Assembly (NCBI GenBank): GCA_027924645.1
Contig: BSBN01000252.1
Span: forward strand, 1,984,001 to 2,048,000
Source: Cunninghamia lanceolata
Taxonomy: Eukaryota > Streptophyta > Pinopsida > Cupressales > Cupressaceae
DNA length: 64,000 bases
Direction of reading: 5' to 3'
Shown: positions 1 through 12,100 of the stretch, piece after piece
How the letters are laid out: every line of letters begins with the position of its first letter
Position numbering within the stretch: position 1 is the first letter of the stretch
Notes under the pieces: generated by a model
Databases searched by the model: none
What the model was told of the DNA's origin: nothing
Seen by the model: the letters and a program-made list of their open reading frames with translations, nothing else
Program-made: the position numbers and the translations under genes

Positions 1-949
1 GCAGTAGAAGATATTCATATATACATAATATACAATGTTCCAAAATGACTATGTTGCATATTTTATTTGAAGAAGAAGTTTGAAGTTCTCTAATTTAGTA
101 TTTCTACTTTGGTATCAGTTATTTGTTGAAATTATTCAATTGTGTGGCTGTCTCCATTTCTGCATTTCCTTGTTATTCAGATTAAGATATCAAGTATATA
201 TTTAATCTGTCAATACACATTTGCTGTATCTGTGTGATTAATTTGGTTGGTATCCATCTGAGGAATTAGACCCTTCTGATTTAGTCACAGTAGCCTGGAA
301 GTAGTAAGTTGGGATTACTAAGTAGAGCCATATAATTAGGATTGCCATTCTGTCTCCAGTAAAATATTATCTGTTAATCTTGTCCATTCATTTCATTTGG
401 TTCCTTCAAGTAAGGATTAAAATACCTTCTGGTGAAATATAAGATAATTGATTATATTGGTTGGATTGCTAAGAAGAGTTTGTCAGTCACTTTCTTGCAC
501 GTTTATACAAGCTATAAACGAAAACTGTGCCAAGCAATTAGAATTATTGCCGTTAAGAAACTACTGGTCTAGGTCCTTCAAATTGACTCTGTTACCCAAC
601 AAGGCACTAGTCTCATTCAACTCATTATTTAAAACCTTTTACCTTGATATTGCTTATACAATTTCTGCCAATCATTTATTAAACATTATACATAGAATTA
701 ATTAGTCAGCTTTTTCATCTATCCTATATCCTATGCCATTGTAGATAGATCTAGTTAGTCCACTCATCCACACTCAGACTGCTTTAATATTTCAAGGTTC
801 ACCCACCTAGGTGTAGCAGGACCTAAAGTGTAGGAAATCATCAAACCTTGAAGGTTGATTTCGTCAAGTTAGTTCAAAAACATTGCAAATCCAAACATAG
901 AGCCTAGCATCCTCTTAGGATTAGCAACCTGCATTTTTGAGACCTAACA
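1..949 (+). repeat. 3' part of a 5' LTR, Ty3/gypsy, start outside window
   Basis: The segment ends in CCTAACA at 949 and is followed three bases later by a primer-binding-site-like motif (953-970) and then by a gag reading frame. That is the order LTR, PBS, gag expected for a plus-strand LTR retrotransposon. No TG start or 5' flank can be fixed, so the LTR probably begins before base 1. No credible gene is seen inside; a short open frame at 448-705 has no recognisable domain. Confidence 0.55.
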
Positions 950-952
950 AAT

Positions 953-970
953 TGGCGATTCCGCTGGGGA
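953..970 (+). other. Primer binding site, tRNA-Arg-like
   Basis: TGGCGATTCCGCTGGGGA is close to the complement of the 3' end of a plant tRNA-Arg, the primer type reported for Tat/Ogre-lineage gypsy elements (family assignment from memory). It lies three bases after the LTR end at 949. Two degenerate copies of the same motif follow at 1027-1045 and 1093-1108. Confidence 0.55.
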
Positions 971-1128
971 CTTAGTAAAAGACCTTAGAAATTAATCCTT
1001 TCTTTCATAGAGTCATTTCAAAAATTTGGTAACTCTGCTGGTGACAAGAACCCTACAGATAAAATATAAACTTTTCCTATTTAGTAAATAGGTGGCGACT
1101 CTAGTTACAATTATAACAAAAATTTCAA

Positions 1129-2802
1129 ATGGATGGTAGGAGATCCAAGATGGAAGGTAAAAATTTGCAGTCATCTCCACCCCTCAGAAACATTTCCAAA
1201 AGAAATGTGAATTCAAAGCATTCACACCAAGATAATAATCTGGATATCCAAGAGAATGATTCAGAACAAAATATTTCAATTCACAACAAATTCACACCTC
1301 TACATGATTCAAATGAGAACCTTAGTGGAGCAACTGATGATATTTTGGCAAGGTACAGACCCACCCCTCAAGAACAACGTGATCATGATGCAGAGGTCAT
1401 GAGGGATATTGATAGGAACCAAGCTAAACATGATTTCAAGATGTCATTATATCAGGGAGAAGAGATAGGATATGAATTTTCAAATCAGGGAATGAATGAC
1501 AATCCAGAACATCAGGAAATAAATAATCAAGACATGAGTGAAGAGCAACAAGAAATACTCATGCTCCGGAAGGAACTTGAAAGGTACAAGATACAAGAAG
1601 AGAGGGAGTTGTTGCAACAAGAAATTCAACAGAGGAAAAATAAAGCCAAAACAGCTCCCCCAAAATATGTACCTCCGCATAGAGGGAATATTTCAAGAAA
1701 TACACAGCAAAATACAAGTGGTGTTCAAAACCCACATGCTTCTAGAGGTCATCAGAACACTATTCCCCAAAACCCTAGACCACCTCCCACACGTAATGCA
1801 TCTCAACATAAGGCAAATAATTATCCACCCCCTGGCCAACAATATTATAGGCCACAAAACCATCACATGAATCTCCACATGAACCAACATCAACAATATG
1901 CATTTCATCAGCCACCAGGTGGATATAATTACTATCCCAATCCACCACCTCTGAATTTCCCTCCCCAAAACCTTGCTAATATATGCAGTCAATTTGATTT
2001 AACTGGATATCAGTTATGTCCATATCCTATGGATAGTACTTGGAGAAATATGGTTCCCAAGTTTACTGGAAACAATGCAGTATCTGCAGAAGATCATATC
2101 ATAAGTTTTAATGCTTTTGTACAAGATATAGGTATGGATTGAGAAGACATTAGAATGAGGTTATTTATGATGTCCCTCACTGAAGATGCCAGAGATTGGT
2201 TTAATAGCTTGCTCGATGCATTAATCAATTCAATAACTGATTTCCATAACCAGTTTAAGGATCAGTATGGTAACCAATATGCTCCTGAGTTTGCACTACA
2301 TGAACTAATAAGTATACAGAAGTATCAGAACAAATCAGTGTTTGATTTCAACCTGAAGTTTTCTAAGTTACATAATAAGGTACCACATGGAGCCAAGTTA
2401 TCTGACCAGGCAGCACTGAGTATCTATATGAAAGCATTTGACCCCAAAACAGGATATGAACTCAGAAACAGGTGTCTTGCAACTTTGGCCGAAGCACAGA
2501 AAGTGGCCATAACTATTGAAAATAATAGGAAGGCTGCAGGAATGGTCAGTAAAAGCGATAATCATAGAAATCTTCAGAATCCAAATGCTCAACAGATTAA
2601 ACCAGAGGGTCAGCATAGGCATGAAAGACCTAGGCTACATGATATGCCCTACAATACAAATTGGAAGGATGGAAGACCTATAGATAATAACAGAAAGCAA
2701 CCATATGGAAAAGATACTCCTGATCCCCTGAAAAGAAACATGGCACACATGGCAGAAAATAAGCCTTGGTGTTTTGTATGTAGTTTACCACATTTGCAAT
2801 AG
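1129..2802 (+). pseudogene. gag: gag polyprotein of a Ty3/gypsy element, 3'-truncated
   Basis: Gag forms the capsid/nucleocapsid particle of LTR retrotransposons. The frame opens with an ATG about 160 bases after the PBS. The N-terminal 170 residues are hydrophilic, then comes a Q/P/H/N-rich stretch (about residues 180-290). A retrotransposon-gag core follows, with the MSLTEDARDWFNSL type motif near 2167-2208. One in-frame TGA at 2140-2142 interrupts the core at a position where Trp is usual; the same frame then runs on to 2802. The end is the start of a zinc knuckle (CFVCSLPH); homology to another element's LTR starts at about 2791. The second half of the knuckle and all of pol are missing. 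It is a decayed Tat-like gag; the lineage call rests mainly on the PBS. Confidence 0.75.
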
Positions 2803-5800
2803 TTAAACAAGATGAGCCACTAACACCTCTAGAGAACATAATTGCATTAGATAAACATAAATTCAGAACAACTCAAGTAATATACATTATGATACAACAG
2901 AATCACATTATTCATTTGTAGATATGAACAGTTACATAAGATGAAATACATGATTACAAGCTTCATGACTGATTACATCAATTTACAATATACAAGATTA
3001 TACAATTATGAAAGTAGCATATAGCTCTGATGAGGCAAGCATAGATCTGGAGTTGGAAACACATCAGTTATGGAAACACGAACCAGGAGGACCAAGAAAA
3101 CCAATGGATTAAGATCTTCCACCCAACCATGTGGAACCATGAGGTCCACCCTCGAGCTAGGAGATAATAATGAGGTTCCACTAAGTCAAGGATACAAGCA
3201 TATAGATACAGACTTGACACAGACAACTCAGCTCATCAAGACTACACAAATCATAAAGACAAGACAGTACTCCAGAGGCATCAACAAAAGATAAAAAGGA
3301 AGTAACTAGGCTGCAGTAGGGAGACTGGCATCTCATGGTCCTAGCATGGGTTATCCAGGCTATCTCTCTCTAGAAACTGACCCCCATCTATGGTTACCCT
3401 GGTAGCCTCTCTCTAGGCACTGGCCCCATAGTGTGACACATGCAGAGCCGACACATCCTCTCATGGAGACAAGAAGGTTGACCTTGCCAACTAGACCTTC
3501 TCATCCCATCCTTAGCCTATGAGAGCACTCAAGGCAAGGGGTGAGGCATCATACTTACCTTGTTATGTGAATTACTACCCAACCCACCTAAACAAATTAT
3601 TAAGTTATCACTTGATTACAACTTCCATGGGGTTATCTAGGCAGCCACTTTGGGCACCGGCCCCACCATAGAAGACACTCCCCTACATGCAACTAGAAAC
3701 CCCTAACCAACATCCAAAAACCAATAACATGCATGGACAAGGGATCGTAAAGCATCTATCTTTTTGCAAACCAATACATTACATAAACCATTTCAATCCA
3801 AAATCTCAAACAACAAAACTTTCCCCTATCCACTTCAAAATCTCAAATCCATTAAAACATTTAAAACGACATGACTTAATGTTTTACTGGAACCCAAGTA
3901 GCCTAACCTCTAGAGCCGGGTAACTCTTAACACACAAAACTACTATCCATATATCCATTTCCCAATGTGGAAAACAAAGATTTAAACGACTTGACACTTA
4001 ATTAGCACAATATGAGTCAGAACCAAAGAATAATATAATAAACCAATTACATCATTACTACTTGACACTATTAACTAACAAAGCAAGACCATATTTAAAA
4101 TTAACTCAACATAACACCATTGAACAATTTAAACCAGAAAGCACTATAAAATAAAATCCAAATACGATTCCATTCTAGAATTATTTGATCCCATTATCAA
4201 CCTTTTGCAATAATTTTAACTATTAGTTTTATCCAATAATCATAAAGGCAATAATTGGTTGAATTGATAAGTGTTTTAGAGCATACTATTATAAAATAGA
4301 TTCATTCCATTAAATAGATTTAATAGCCTAACTAGAAATGTGAAGCAAATGGAAGAAATGCTTAAATCTCGTGATGATATATATATACACTAACTAAGGA
4401 TTTAAATATCGAAATCAACTATTTTCAAATTAATGAGATAAACAATAAATTTGCTTATTTCATAACAATGGATTAATTAATACTTTTTTATTAATAATTT
4501 TATTACTTTCTAAAAACTAATAGAATATAAGAAAAATGATGAATAAGGCAAGTGATTTTAGTAACCATATCTTAACAATTGATTACTACTGCTACAACTA
4601 CAGTTTAGAGTTTAATGTGGTAACTTACTATTTGAAACTTAACCAAATCTTCCTACAATAAATACACAAAGAAACCTACTATTTAATCTTATCATAAAGA
4701 TACTTCTAATTAGCATCAAATATTCTATTCTAGGAGGAATATATCCATCATCCTATAGACACAATCACCATTATTGAGGTGTAAGAGATATCAATGCAGT
4801 AAGGAACTCATGGCCAATTTTTAGAGAATAGTGACGTACTTGGGCAACCTTCTCATTGAAATGGTAAACACAGGACCACAAAATTTAATGTTCTGCCCTA
4901 AGTCTAGTTTGGAAAGTCGTCGGTCTCAATTTCCCCACATCGTCTTTTATGTTTAGCTCTGGCAATAAAATGGTTGAGGTGGAGTATGAGTGAAGAGGCT
5001 GATGTAGAATATAATGTGACTGTGAACAACCCCCCTGGCTTAAATATAACTATGGAGCCACAACAAATGAAGTTCAGAAGGTTTGAAGACAAAACAGTTA
5101 GCTCAGTAACGTCTAACACACAGAGAGAGTTCATTGAGATTTTTAAAGCCACCAAAATGAAATCATTTACATGTAGATAAGATACAGTGAATGCCAAATC
5201 GCTTCTTCAACAAGAGAATAATTGTAGTTTCTTTCTGAGGGCCACAAAATGCAGATTAGAAGAAATCTGGGTCAGCGGCGAGGGAAAGATATAGTAGAGA
5301 TTAACGAATGGCATTGGTACATTGAATGGGCATGCTGGTGGAAACAGGTCTACAGAGCTAAGAATTATATTTACTAGAGGCAGATTCGTCGATAGTGTTT
5401 AAGAGCCTCATTTGAGAGTTTCACACGGCTTGGATTGGTGATGGTGGTCCTCTCCCTTGGATGGGATGCGTGGCTTATTAAATACAAATGGCTTTATTGG
5501 ATGGATTTTAAGCCGTATCTATGACATATGTGGAAAAGATTTCTTGTATCCTATAAGGAATATACATTGAAGATGTGTCGAGGAAGCAGTCTATCTGTTT
5601 CTTGGGAAGATTTCTTTTTGGCATTACCTGCAGATGTTTAGGGAAAGTTGGGAAATGGGAGACCATAAATGAGTAGATCAAACTTCTATTTTCAAAATGC
5701 AGGATCGAGAGGTGGATGCAATTAGGAAGGTTATCGCAAGAAGTTCTGGAGTGAGCCTCACACCCACAACGGCCTTGTACCGAAACATTTCTACACCAAT

Positions 5801-7462
5801 TATGTGTAGGTTCTAGGTGCCGGTCCGTGGGGTGTGCGAGTAGAAAAGAGATATGGAAGAGATGAAACTTCCTTGGAGGTCTGCGAAGCGATTGATCAGG
5901 TATCAGTTGAGCCCGAAGTGGGGCTAGTTGAAGGCATTTTGAGCCTCAATCTAGAAAAGAAAACTAGACACCTCACAAGGCCTGGACTGACATGCCTCAA
6001 CTAAACCATACAACGGGTAAAGAATAATGATTTTAGAGGAATTTGAATGATTTCATCTTTCTTATGCAGAGATGTCTACCAGGAGGACATTATAGATTAT
6101 TAGTTATTGTTAAGAGCCCTTAGAGAGTAAGTATGCAATTGAGAGAACCACAGAACGATTGGAGATAGGAGACATGAATATTTCTCAAAACATAATAAGG
6201 ACAGATGCAAATATGGTCTATAGATAAACAATAGAAAGAGACAAATACTGAGTATCATGTACAGAAACTCAACTATTACAACATTATTGACATACCCAGA
6301 TTTAATTTGGTTCAGACTCTAAATCTCCCTCCAGTTATTTCTTTTCTCCCTCCTCTTCTACTTCTACAAATCTTTTTCCAAAACCTTTCTATGCCCCCCC
6401 CCCAAAATTCTTCAAAGTCCCCTCCCTCAAAAATAACTCCCCATCACCCGAAAATAGGCAAAATCCATTAATTCTCATTACTCCAAAATCCGTTACAGAA
6501 TCCCACTACTCACTAAAAACTAAAAGCAATCAATTTTACTTTCCAAAGAGATTCTCCAAGTCAGGAACTTCTTACAACAACTCACATGAAATAAATTATT
6601 AACTAAAATTATTTTTTTAAATTACCATATACTATTTTGATAAAACAATATTAAATACACATGACTCATATCTTATTAAAAACATTAAAATAATTAATTT
6701 AATCTTTATTAAAAATTACTTAAATAAGATTCTCAATTCTCATTAATAATTTACGACTAAGACAATACTTTTATATTTAACTTAAAAATAACATTATTAT
6801 AATAATAATAATTCATTTCCAACTATTTCATAAAGACAGAAACCAACAAAATCAAGCAAAAACAATTATATACCCAATGACGACCATAAACCTAAGGCAA
6901 GGACCATAGAGTGACATCCAGACTCAGAACCACAAACTAAAGATGGAAGCTGACCTAGCGAACCCCATGTTATCTCCCATCCACATTATCCATTGGTGCA
7001 AGGGCATGCTTAGACTTGCTAAGCCAGGTGGAGTCGATGCCCGATACCTGCAACCTGCATCAAAATGATAGGTTATATACAAACATATGCATATATATCA
7101 AACACATGGAGTCAGGGAATCACAACATAGTAGGGTGCTCGAAACGAGTAATACTACACCGTCCTTGTTCTAAAGCATAACAATAAACATAAAAATCTCT
7201 AACTAACAATCCATAAAGCATAGTAACATTATTCAACATAATTAATTAACCATCAACTAATCATGTCTAAACACAACATAAACTATAATATCAATTATGT
7301 CATCATACTAATCATAGCATATGTCAATAACCACATTAGTCAATCATAGTCCATCATGAATATAGTAAGCATAAACCATAAATCTAACAACCAAAATCAA
7401 AACTATCTATGTGCAATAGAAAAACTATCAACTATCACAAGCCAAAAATGAGGGGCATTACA
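2792..7462 (-). repeat. 3' LTR of the 2792-13960 element, truncated
   Basis: It matches 9238-13960 almost base for base, with scattered substitutions and small indels (for example in the TA run near 4380). Homology begins at ATTTGYAATAGTTAAAC (2792 versus 9238), so the terminal ~105 bases in plus-strand order are missing and the sequence abuts a foreign gag gene. Minus-strand polarity follows from the polypurine tract next to its inner edge. Open frames inside (3687-3923, 4904-5197) are not kept intact in the sister LTR and are not called as genes. Confidence 0.85.
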
Positions 7463-7474
7463 TCCTCCCCCCAG
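7463..7474 (-). other. Polypurine tract
   Basis: On the minus strand CTGGGGGGAGGA lies directly upstream of the LTR start TGTAATGCCCC. This is the expected plus-strand priming site for reverse transcription and fixes the element's orientation. Confidence 0.7.
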
Positions 7475-7482
7475 AATCAAGC

Positions 7483-8983
7483 TTACTCCTGGAAGCTTGC
7501 AAATAAGTAAGGGTATAACTCTCTCATCCTGGAAGCATCCTCCTAGGTAGAAGAAGTCTCATCATTAGGATCCCACTGGACCCTGACCTACTCCATGTCT
7601 CTACCCCTGAGAGTCTACTCCCGAAGTTGTAGCTCGCGCACGATCTTCAAAGAAAGATGCTTGTTCCCCACCTGTGACCTCCAAGACTGTTCCTTGATGC
7701 TCTGCTTGGTGATGCTCAATCTCTGCGAACACTCTATGAGACCTCCCTACGTCGCCTATGGTCAGCTCTGAAGCTGTCGGCCTCTGACCAAAACCTGAAG
7801 GGTTCCTTTGTGGACACTGCCTAGCTATATGGCCTTGTTGTCCACAAGAGAAACATCCTGTGCCTCTACCGAAACCACCACCACCTGAGAAAACATTGGA
7901 CTGCTGAAAATTATCTCTACTTACTGCAGGTTGCGAACTCTGAGTTGGCTGATCGAAATGATTGGGCTTATTACGCTACCAAGACCAATCCTTTCTATTC
8001 TGAGATCTATTACCCTACTGAGGCTGAGAATTCTTTGGTTGTGACCAAGAACACTGCTATTGCTGTTGCTTGCCTTTATCAGGTGCATGATGGTCTCTTG
8101 AAGAGCTGGCTGCCTGAGATTGACCACCAACACCCACAAAAGGTGCACTACCAATTTGCACACCTGAATGACCTCCAAGTGCCCTCTCTAGATTCTCCTC
8201 TACTAGCCGAGCTTTTTCCACTGCTACCTCCATAGTCTTAGGTTTGAAGACACAAACCCCTCCACTGATCCAGGCATTCAAGCCCTTGATAAAATGTTGC
8301 ACTAACATAGCCTCATCATCTCTGATGCCTGCATACTGCTTGAGTTTGTAGAATCTACACTCATACTGCTCAACACACATGGCCATCTACCTCAGCTCAT
8401 GAAACTCATCTGTGCGATGCTACCTCCAATGATCTGATAGGAAATGAGCACTGAATCTCTCTAAGAACAACTCCCAAGACATAGTACTAATGTCCAAATG
8501 CAACTTCTGCTCCTCCAAACGCCACCAGGTAGAAGCAAATCCTTGAAGGTGCAGAATGACACATCTCGCCTTGGTGTTGCTACCATATGGATGCATGGTA
8601 GAACACCTACCTATATCAAGTATCTAGGTCTTGGCCTCTAAACCACTACCAACTCCATCAAAGATGGGAGGGTGTGCCCTTAGAAGATCTCTCATATGAC
8701 TGGCTAAAGTGGCCTCCTGCTCAGCTGTCAATTCTCTTCGTCTAGGTGATCTCTCTCTTACTCTGGGTTCTGGCTGATCTACTTCCTGTCTAGGGCCTAA
8801 ATGGTAAAGGACCTCCTCAAGTAACTGACATAGTTGAGCTCCCTCAGACTGACCCTGACCTTCCATATTCTGACCCCTGCCTTCATGGGCACTCTCATGA
8901 GGAGAACTGGGAGGAGGTGTACCACCACCACCTCTCCCATGACCCCTACCTCTACCACGACCTTGACCTTTGCCTCTAGGCAT
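7483..8983 (-). pseudogene. gag: gag fused to the tail of pol (internal deletion derivative)
   Basis: Gag starts with ATG at 8983 and a Gly/Arg-rich head (MPRGKGQGRGRGRGHGRG). A gag core follows, with a WWRLEEQ-type motif near 8520-8535 and the FIKGLN region near 8285-8300. A perfect CX2CX4HX4C zinc knuckle, CFSCGQQGHIARQC, lies at 7855-7814. After it comes the gag/protease linker typical of this lineage (VGRSHRV...AEHQGTVLEVTG, near 7760-7670). The expected aspartic-protease active site never follows. The sequence instead passes, in another frame, to the pol C-terminus: VRVQW..., then TSST and a stop where WED is usual, then MRELYPYLF, ending at 7483. Several in-frame stops show decay. Only particle protein could have been supplied; replication would have needed enzymes from a relative. 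Confidence 0.75.
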
Positions 8984-9118
8984 CTATCTACAACACCAAA
9001 GGATAATTCATTACACACAGAGAAGGAAACAACAGGGATGAAAGTTAATCTACAGAGTTTAAGCACTAGGTCACATAATGGGCTCAGTTATAACTAGAGT
9101 ACCCAGTGTTTAAATCTG

Positions 9119-9130
9119 GCTCTGATACCA
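9119..9130 (-). other. Primer binding site, initiator tRNA-Met
   Basis: On the minus strand TGGTATCAGAGC follows the LTR end ...GGGGCATTACA after two bases. It is the canonical complement of the plant initiator tRNA-Met 3' end. Confidence 0.85.
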
Positions 9131-9132
9131 AA

Positions 9133-12100
9133 TGTAATGCCCCGTCATGCAACCCTAGAGAGTTAGGCTAATAGGTACAACAATTACATAAATATTTTTT
9201 CTTAAGCAAGTAAATGCATTAGCATACTATTAACACTATTTGTAATAGTTAAACAAGATGAGCCACTAACACTTCTAGGGAACATAACTGCATCAAATAA
9301 ACATAAATTCACAACAACTCAAGTAATGTACATTATGATACAACAGAATTACATTATTCATTTATAGATATGAATAGTTACATAAGATCAAATACATGAT
9401 TACATGATTACAAGCTTCATGACTGATTACATTGATTTACAATATATAACAAGATTATACAATTCTGAAAGTAGCATATAGCTCCGATGAGGCAAGCATA
9501 GATCTAGAGTTGGAAACACATCAGTTGTGGAAACATGAACTAGGAGGACCAAGAAAACCAATGGATTAATCTCTTCCACCCAACCATGTGGAACCTTGAG
9601 GTCCACCCCCCAAGCTAGGAGATAACAATGAGGTTCCACTAAGTCAAGGATACAAGCATACAGATACAGACTTGACACGGACAAATCAGCTCATCAAGAC
9701 TGCACAAATCATAAAGACAAGATAGTACTCCAGAGGCATCAACAAAAGATAAAAATGAAGTAACTAGATTGCAGTAGGGAGAGTGTCATCACATGGTCCT
9801 AGCATGGGTTATCCAGGATATCTCTCTCTAGAAACTAGCCCCCATCTATGGTTACCCTAGTAGCCTCTCTCTAGGCACCAACCCCATAAGGTGACACATG
9901 CGGAGCCGACACATCCTCTCATGGAGACAACGAGGTCAACCTTGCCAACTAGGCCTTCTCATCCCATCCTTAGCCTGTGCGAGCACTCAAGGCATGGGTG
10001 AGGCATCATACTTATCTTGTTATGTGAATTACTAACCAACCCACCTAAACAAATTATTAAGTTATCACTTGATTACAACTTCCATGGGGTTATCCAGGCA
10101 TCCACTTTGGGCACCGGCCCCACCATAGAAGCCACTCTCCTACATGCAACTAGAAACCCCTAACCAACATCCAAAAACCAATAACATGCATGGAGAAGGG
10201 ACCGTAAGGCATCTATCTTTTTGCAAACCAATACATTACATAAACCATTTCAATCCAAAATCTCAAACAACAAAACTTTCCCCTATCCACTTCAAAATCT
10301 CAAATCCATTAAAACATTTAAAATGACATGACTTAATGTTGTACTGGAACCCAAGTAGCCTAACCTCTAGAGTCGGGTAACTCTTAACACACAAAACTAC
10401 TATCCATATATCCATTTCCCGATGTGGAAAACAAAGGTTTAAACGACTTGAAACTTAATTAGCACAATATGAGGCAGAACCAAAGAATAATATAATAAAC
10501 CAATTACATCAGTACTACTTGATGCTATTAACTAACAAAGCAAGACCATATTTAAAATTAACTCAACATAACACCATTGAACAATTTAAACCGGAAAGCA
10601 CTATAAAAAAAATCCAAATACTATTCCATTCTAGAATTATTTGATCTCATTATCAACCTTTCGTAATAATTTTAACTATTAGTCTTATCCAATAATCATA
10701 AAGGCGATAATTGGTTGAATTGATAAGTGTTTTAGATCATACCATTATAAAATAGATTCATTCCATTAAATAGATTTAATAGCCTAACTTCAAATGTGAA
10801 GCAAATGGAAGAAATGCTTAAATCTCGTGATGATATATATACTAACTAAGGATTTAAATATTGAAATCAACTATTTTCAAATTAATGAGATAAACAATAA
10901 ATTTGCTTATTTCATAACAATGGATTAATTAATACTATTCTATTAACAATTTTATTACTTTCTAAAAACTAATAGAATATAAGCAAAATGATTAATATGG
11001 CAAGTGATTTTAGTAACCATATCTTAACAATTGATTACTACCGCTACAACTATAGTTTAGAGTTTAATGTGGTAACTTACTATTTGAAACTTAACCAAAT
11101 CTTCCTGCAATAAATACACAAAGAAACCTACTATTTAATCTTATCATAAAGATACTTCTAATTAGCATCAAATTATCTATTCTAGGAGGAATATATGCAT
11201 CATCCTATAGACACAATCACCATTATTGAGTTGTAAGAGATATCAATGCAGTAAGGAACTCATGGCCAATTTTTAGAGAATAGTGACGTACTTGGGCAAC
11301 CTTCTCATTGAAACGGTAAACACAGGACCACAAAATTTAATGTTCTACCCTAAGTCTGGTTTGGAAATCCGTTGGTCTTAATTTCCCCACATCGTCTTTT
11401 ATGTTCAGCTCTGTGAATAAATTGGTTGAGGTGGAGTATGAGTGAAGAGGCTGATGTAGACTATAATGTGACTGTGAACAGCTCCCCCCCGGGCATAAAT
11501 ATAACTGTGGAGCCACAACAAATGAAATTTAGAAGGTTCGAAACAAAAAAGTTAGCTCAGTAACGTCTATCACAGAGAGAGAGTTCATTGAGATTTTTAA
11601 AGCCACCAAAATGAAATCATTTACATGCAGATAAGATACAGTGAATGCCAAATCACTTCTTCAACAAGAGAATAATTGTAGTTTCTTTCTGAGGGCCACA
11701 AAATTCAGATTAGAAGAAATCTGGGTCGGTGGTGAGGGAAAGATAGAGTAGAGATTATCGAATGGCATTGGTACATTCAATGGGCACACTGGTGGAAACA
11801 AGTTTGTAGAGCTAAGAATTATATTTACTAGTGGCAGATTCGATGATAGCATTTAAGAGCCTCATTTGAGCATTTCACCGGTTCATGGCCTAGATTGGTG
11901 ATGGCGGTCCTCTCCCTTGGATGGGATGCGTGACTTATTAAAGACAAATGGCTCTATTGGATGGATTTTAAGCCATATCTATGACATATTTGGCAAAGAT
12001 TTCTTGTATCCTATAAGGAATATACATTGAAGATGTGTCGGGGAAGTGGTCTATCTATTTCCTAGGAAGATTCGATTCAAACGTGTGGAAATATTTGTTC

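Noticed and set aside
4904..5197. Gene inside the long LTR (97-codon minus frame)
   Set aside because: The sister LTR carries changes that break the frame and no domain is visible.
9117..9130. tRNA-Met gene fragments at the TGGTATCAGAGC sites
   Set aside because: Only the 3' acceptor complement is present at each site and all adjoin LTR ends, so they are primer binding sites.
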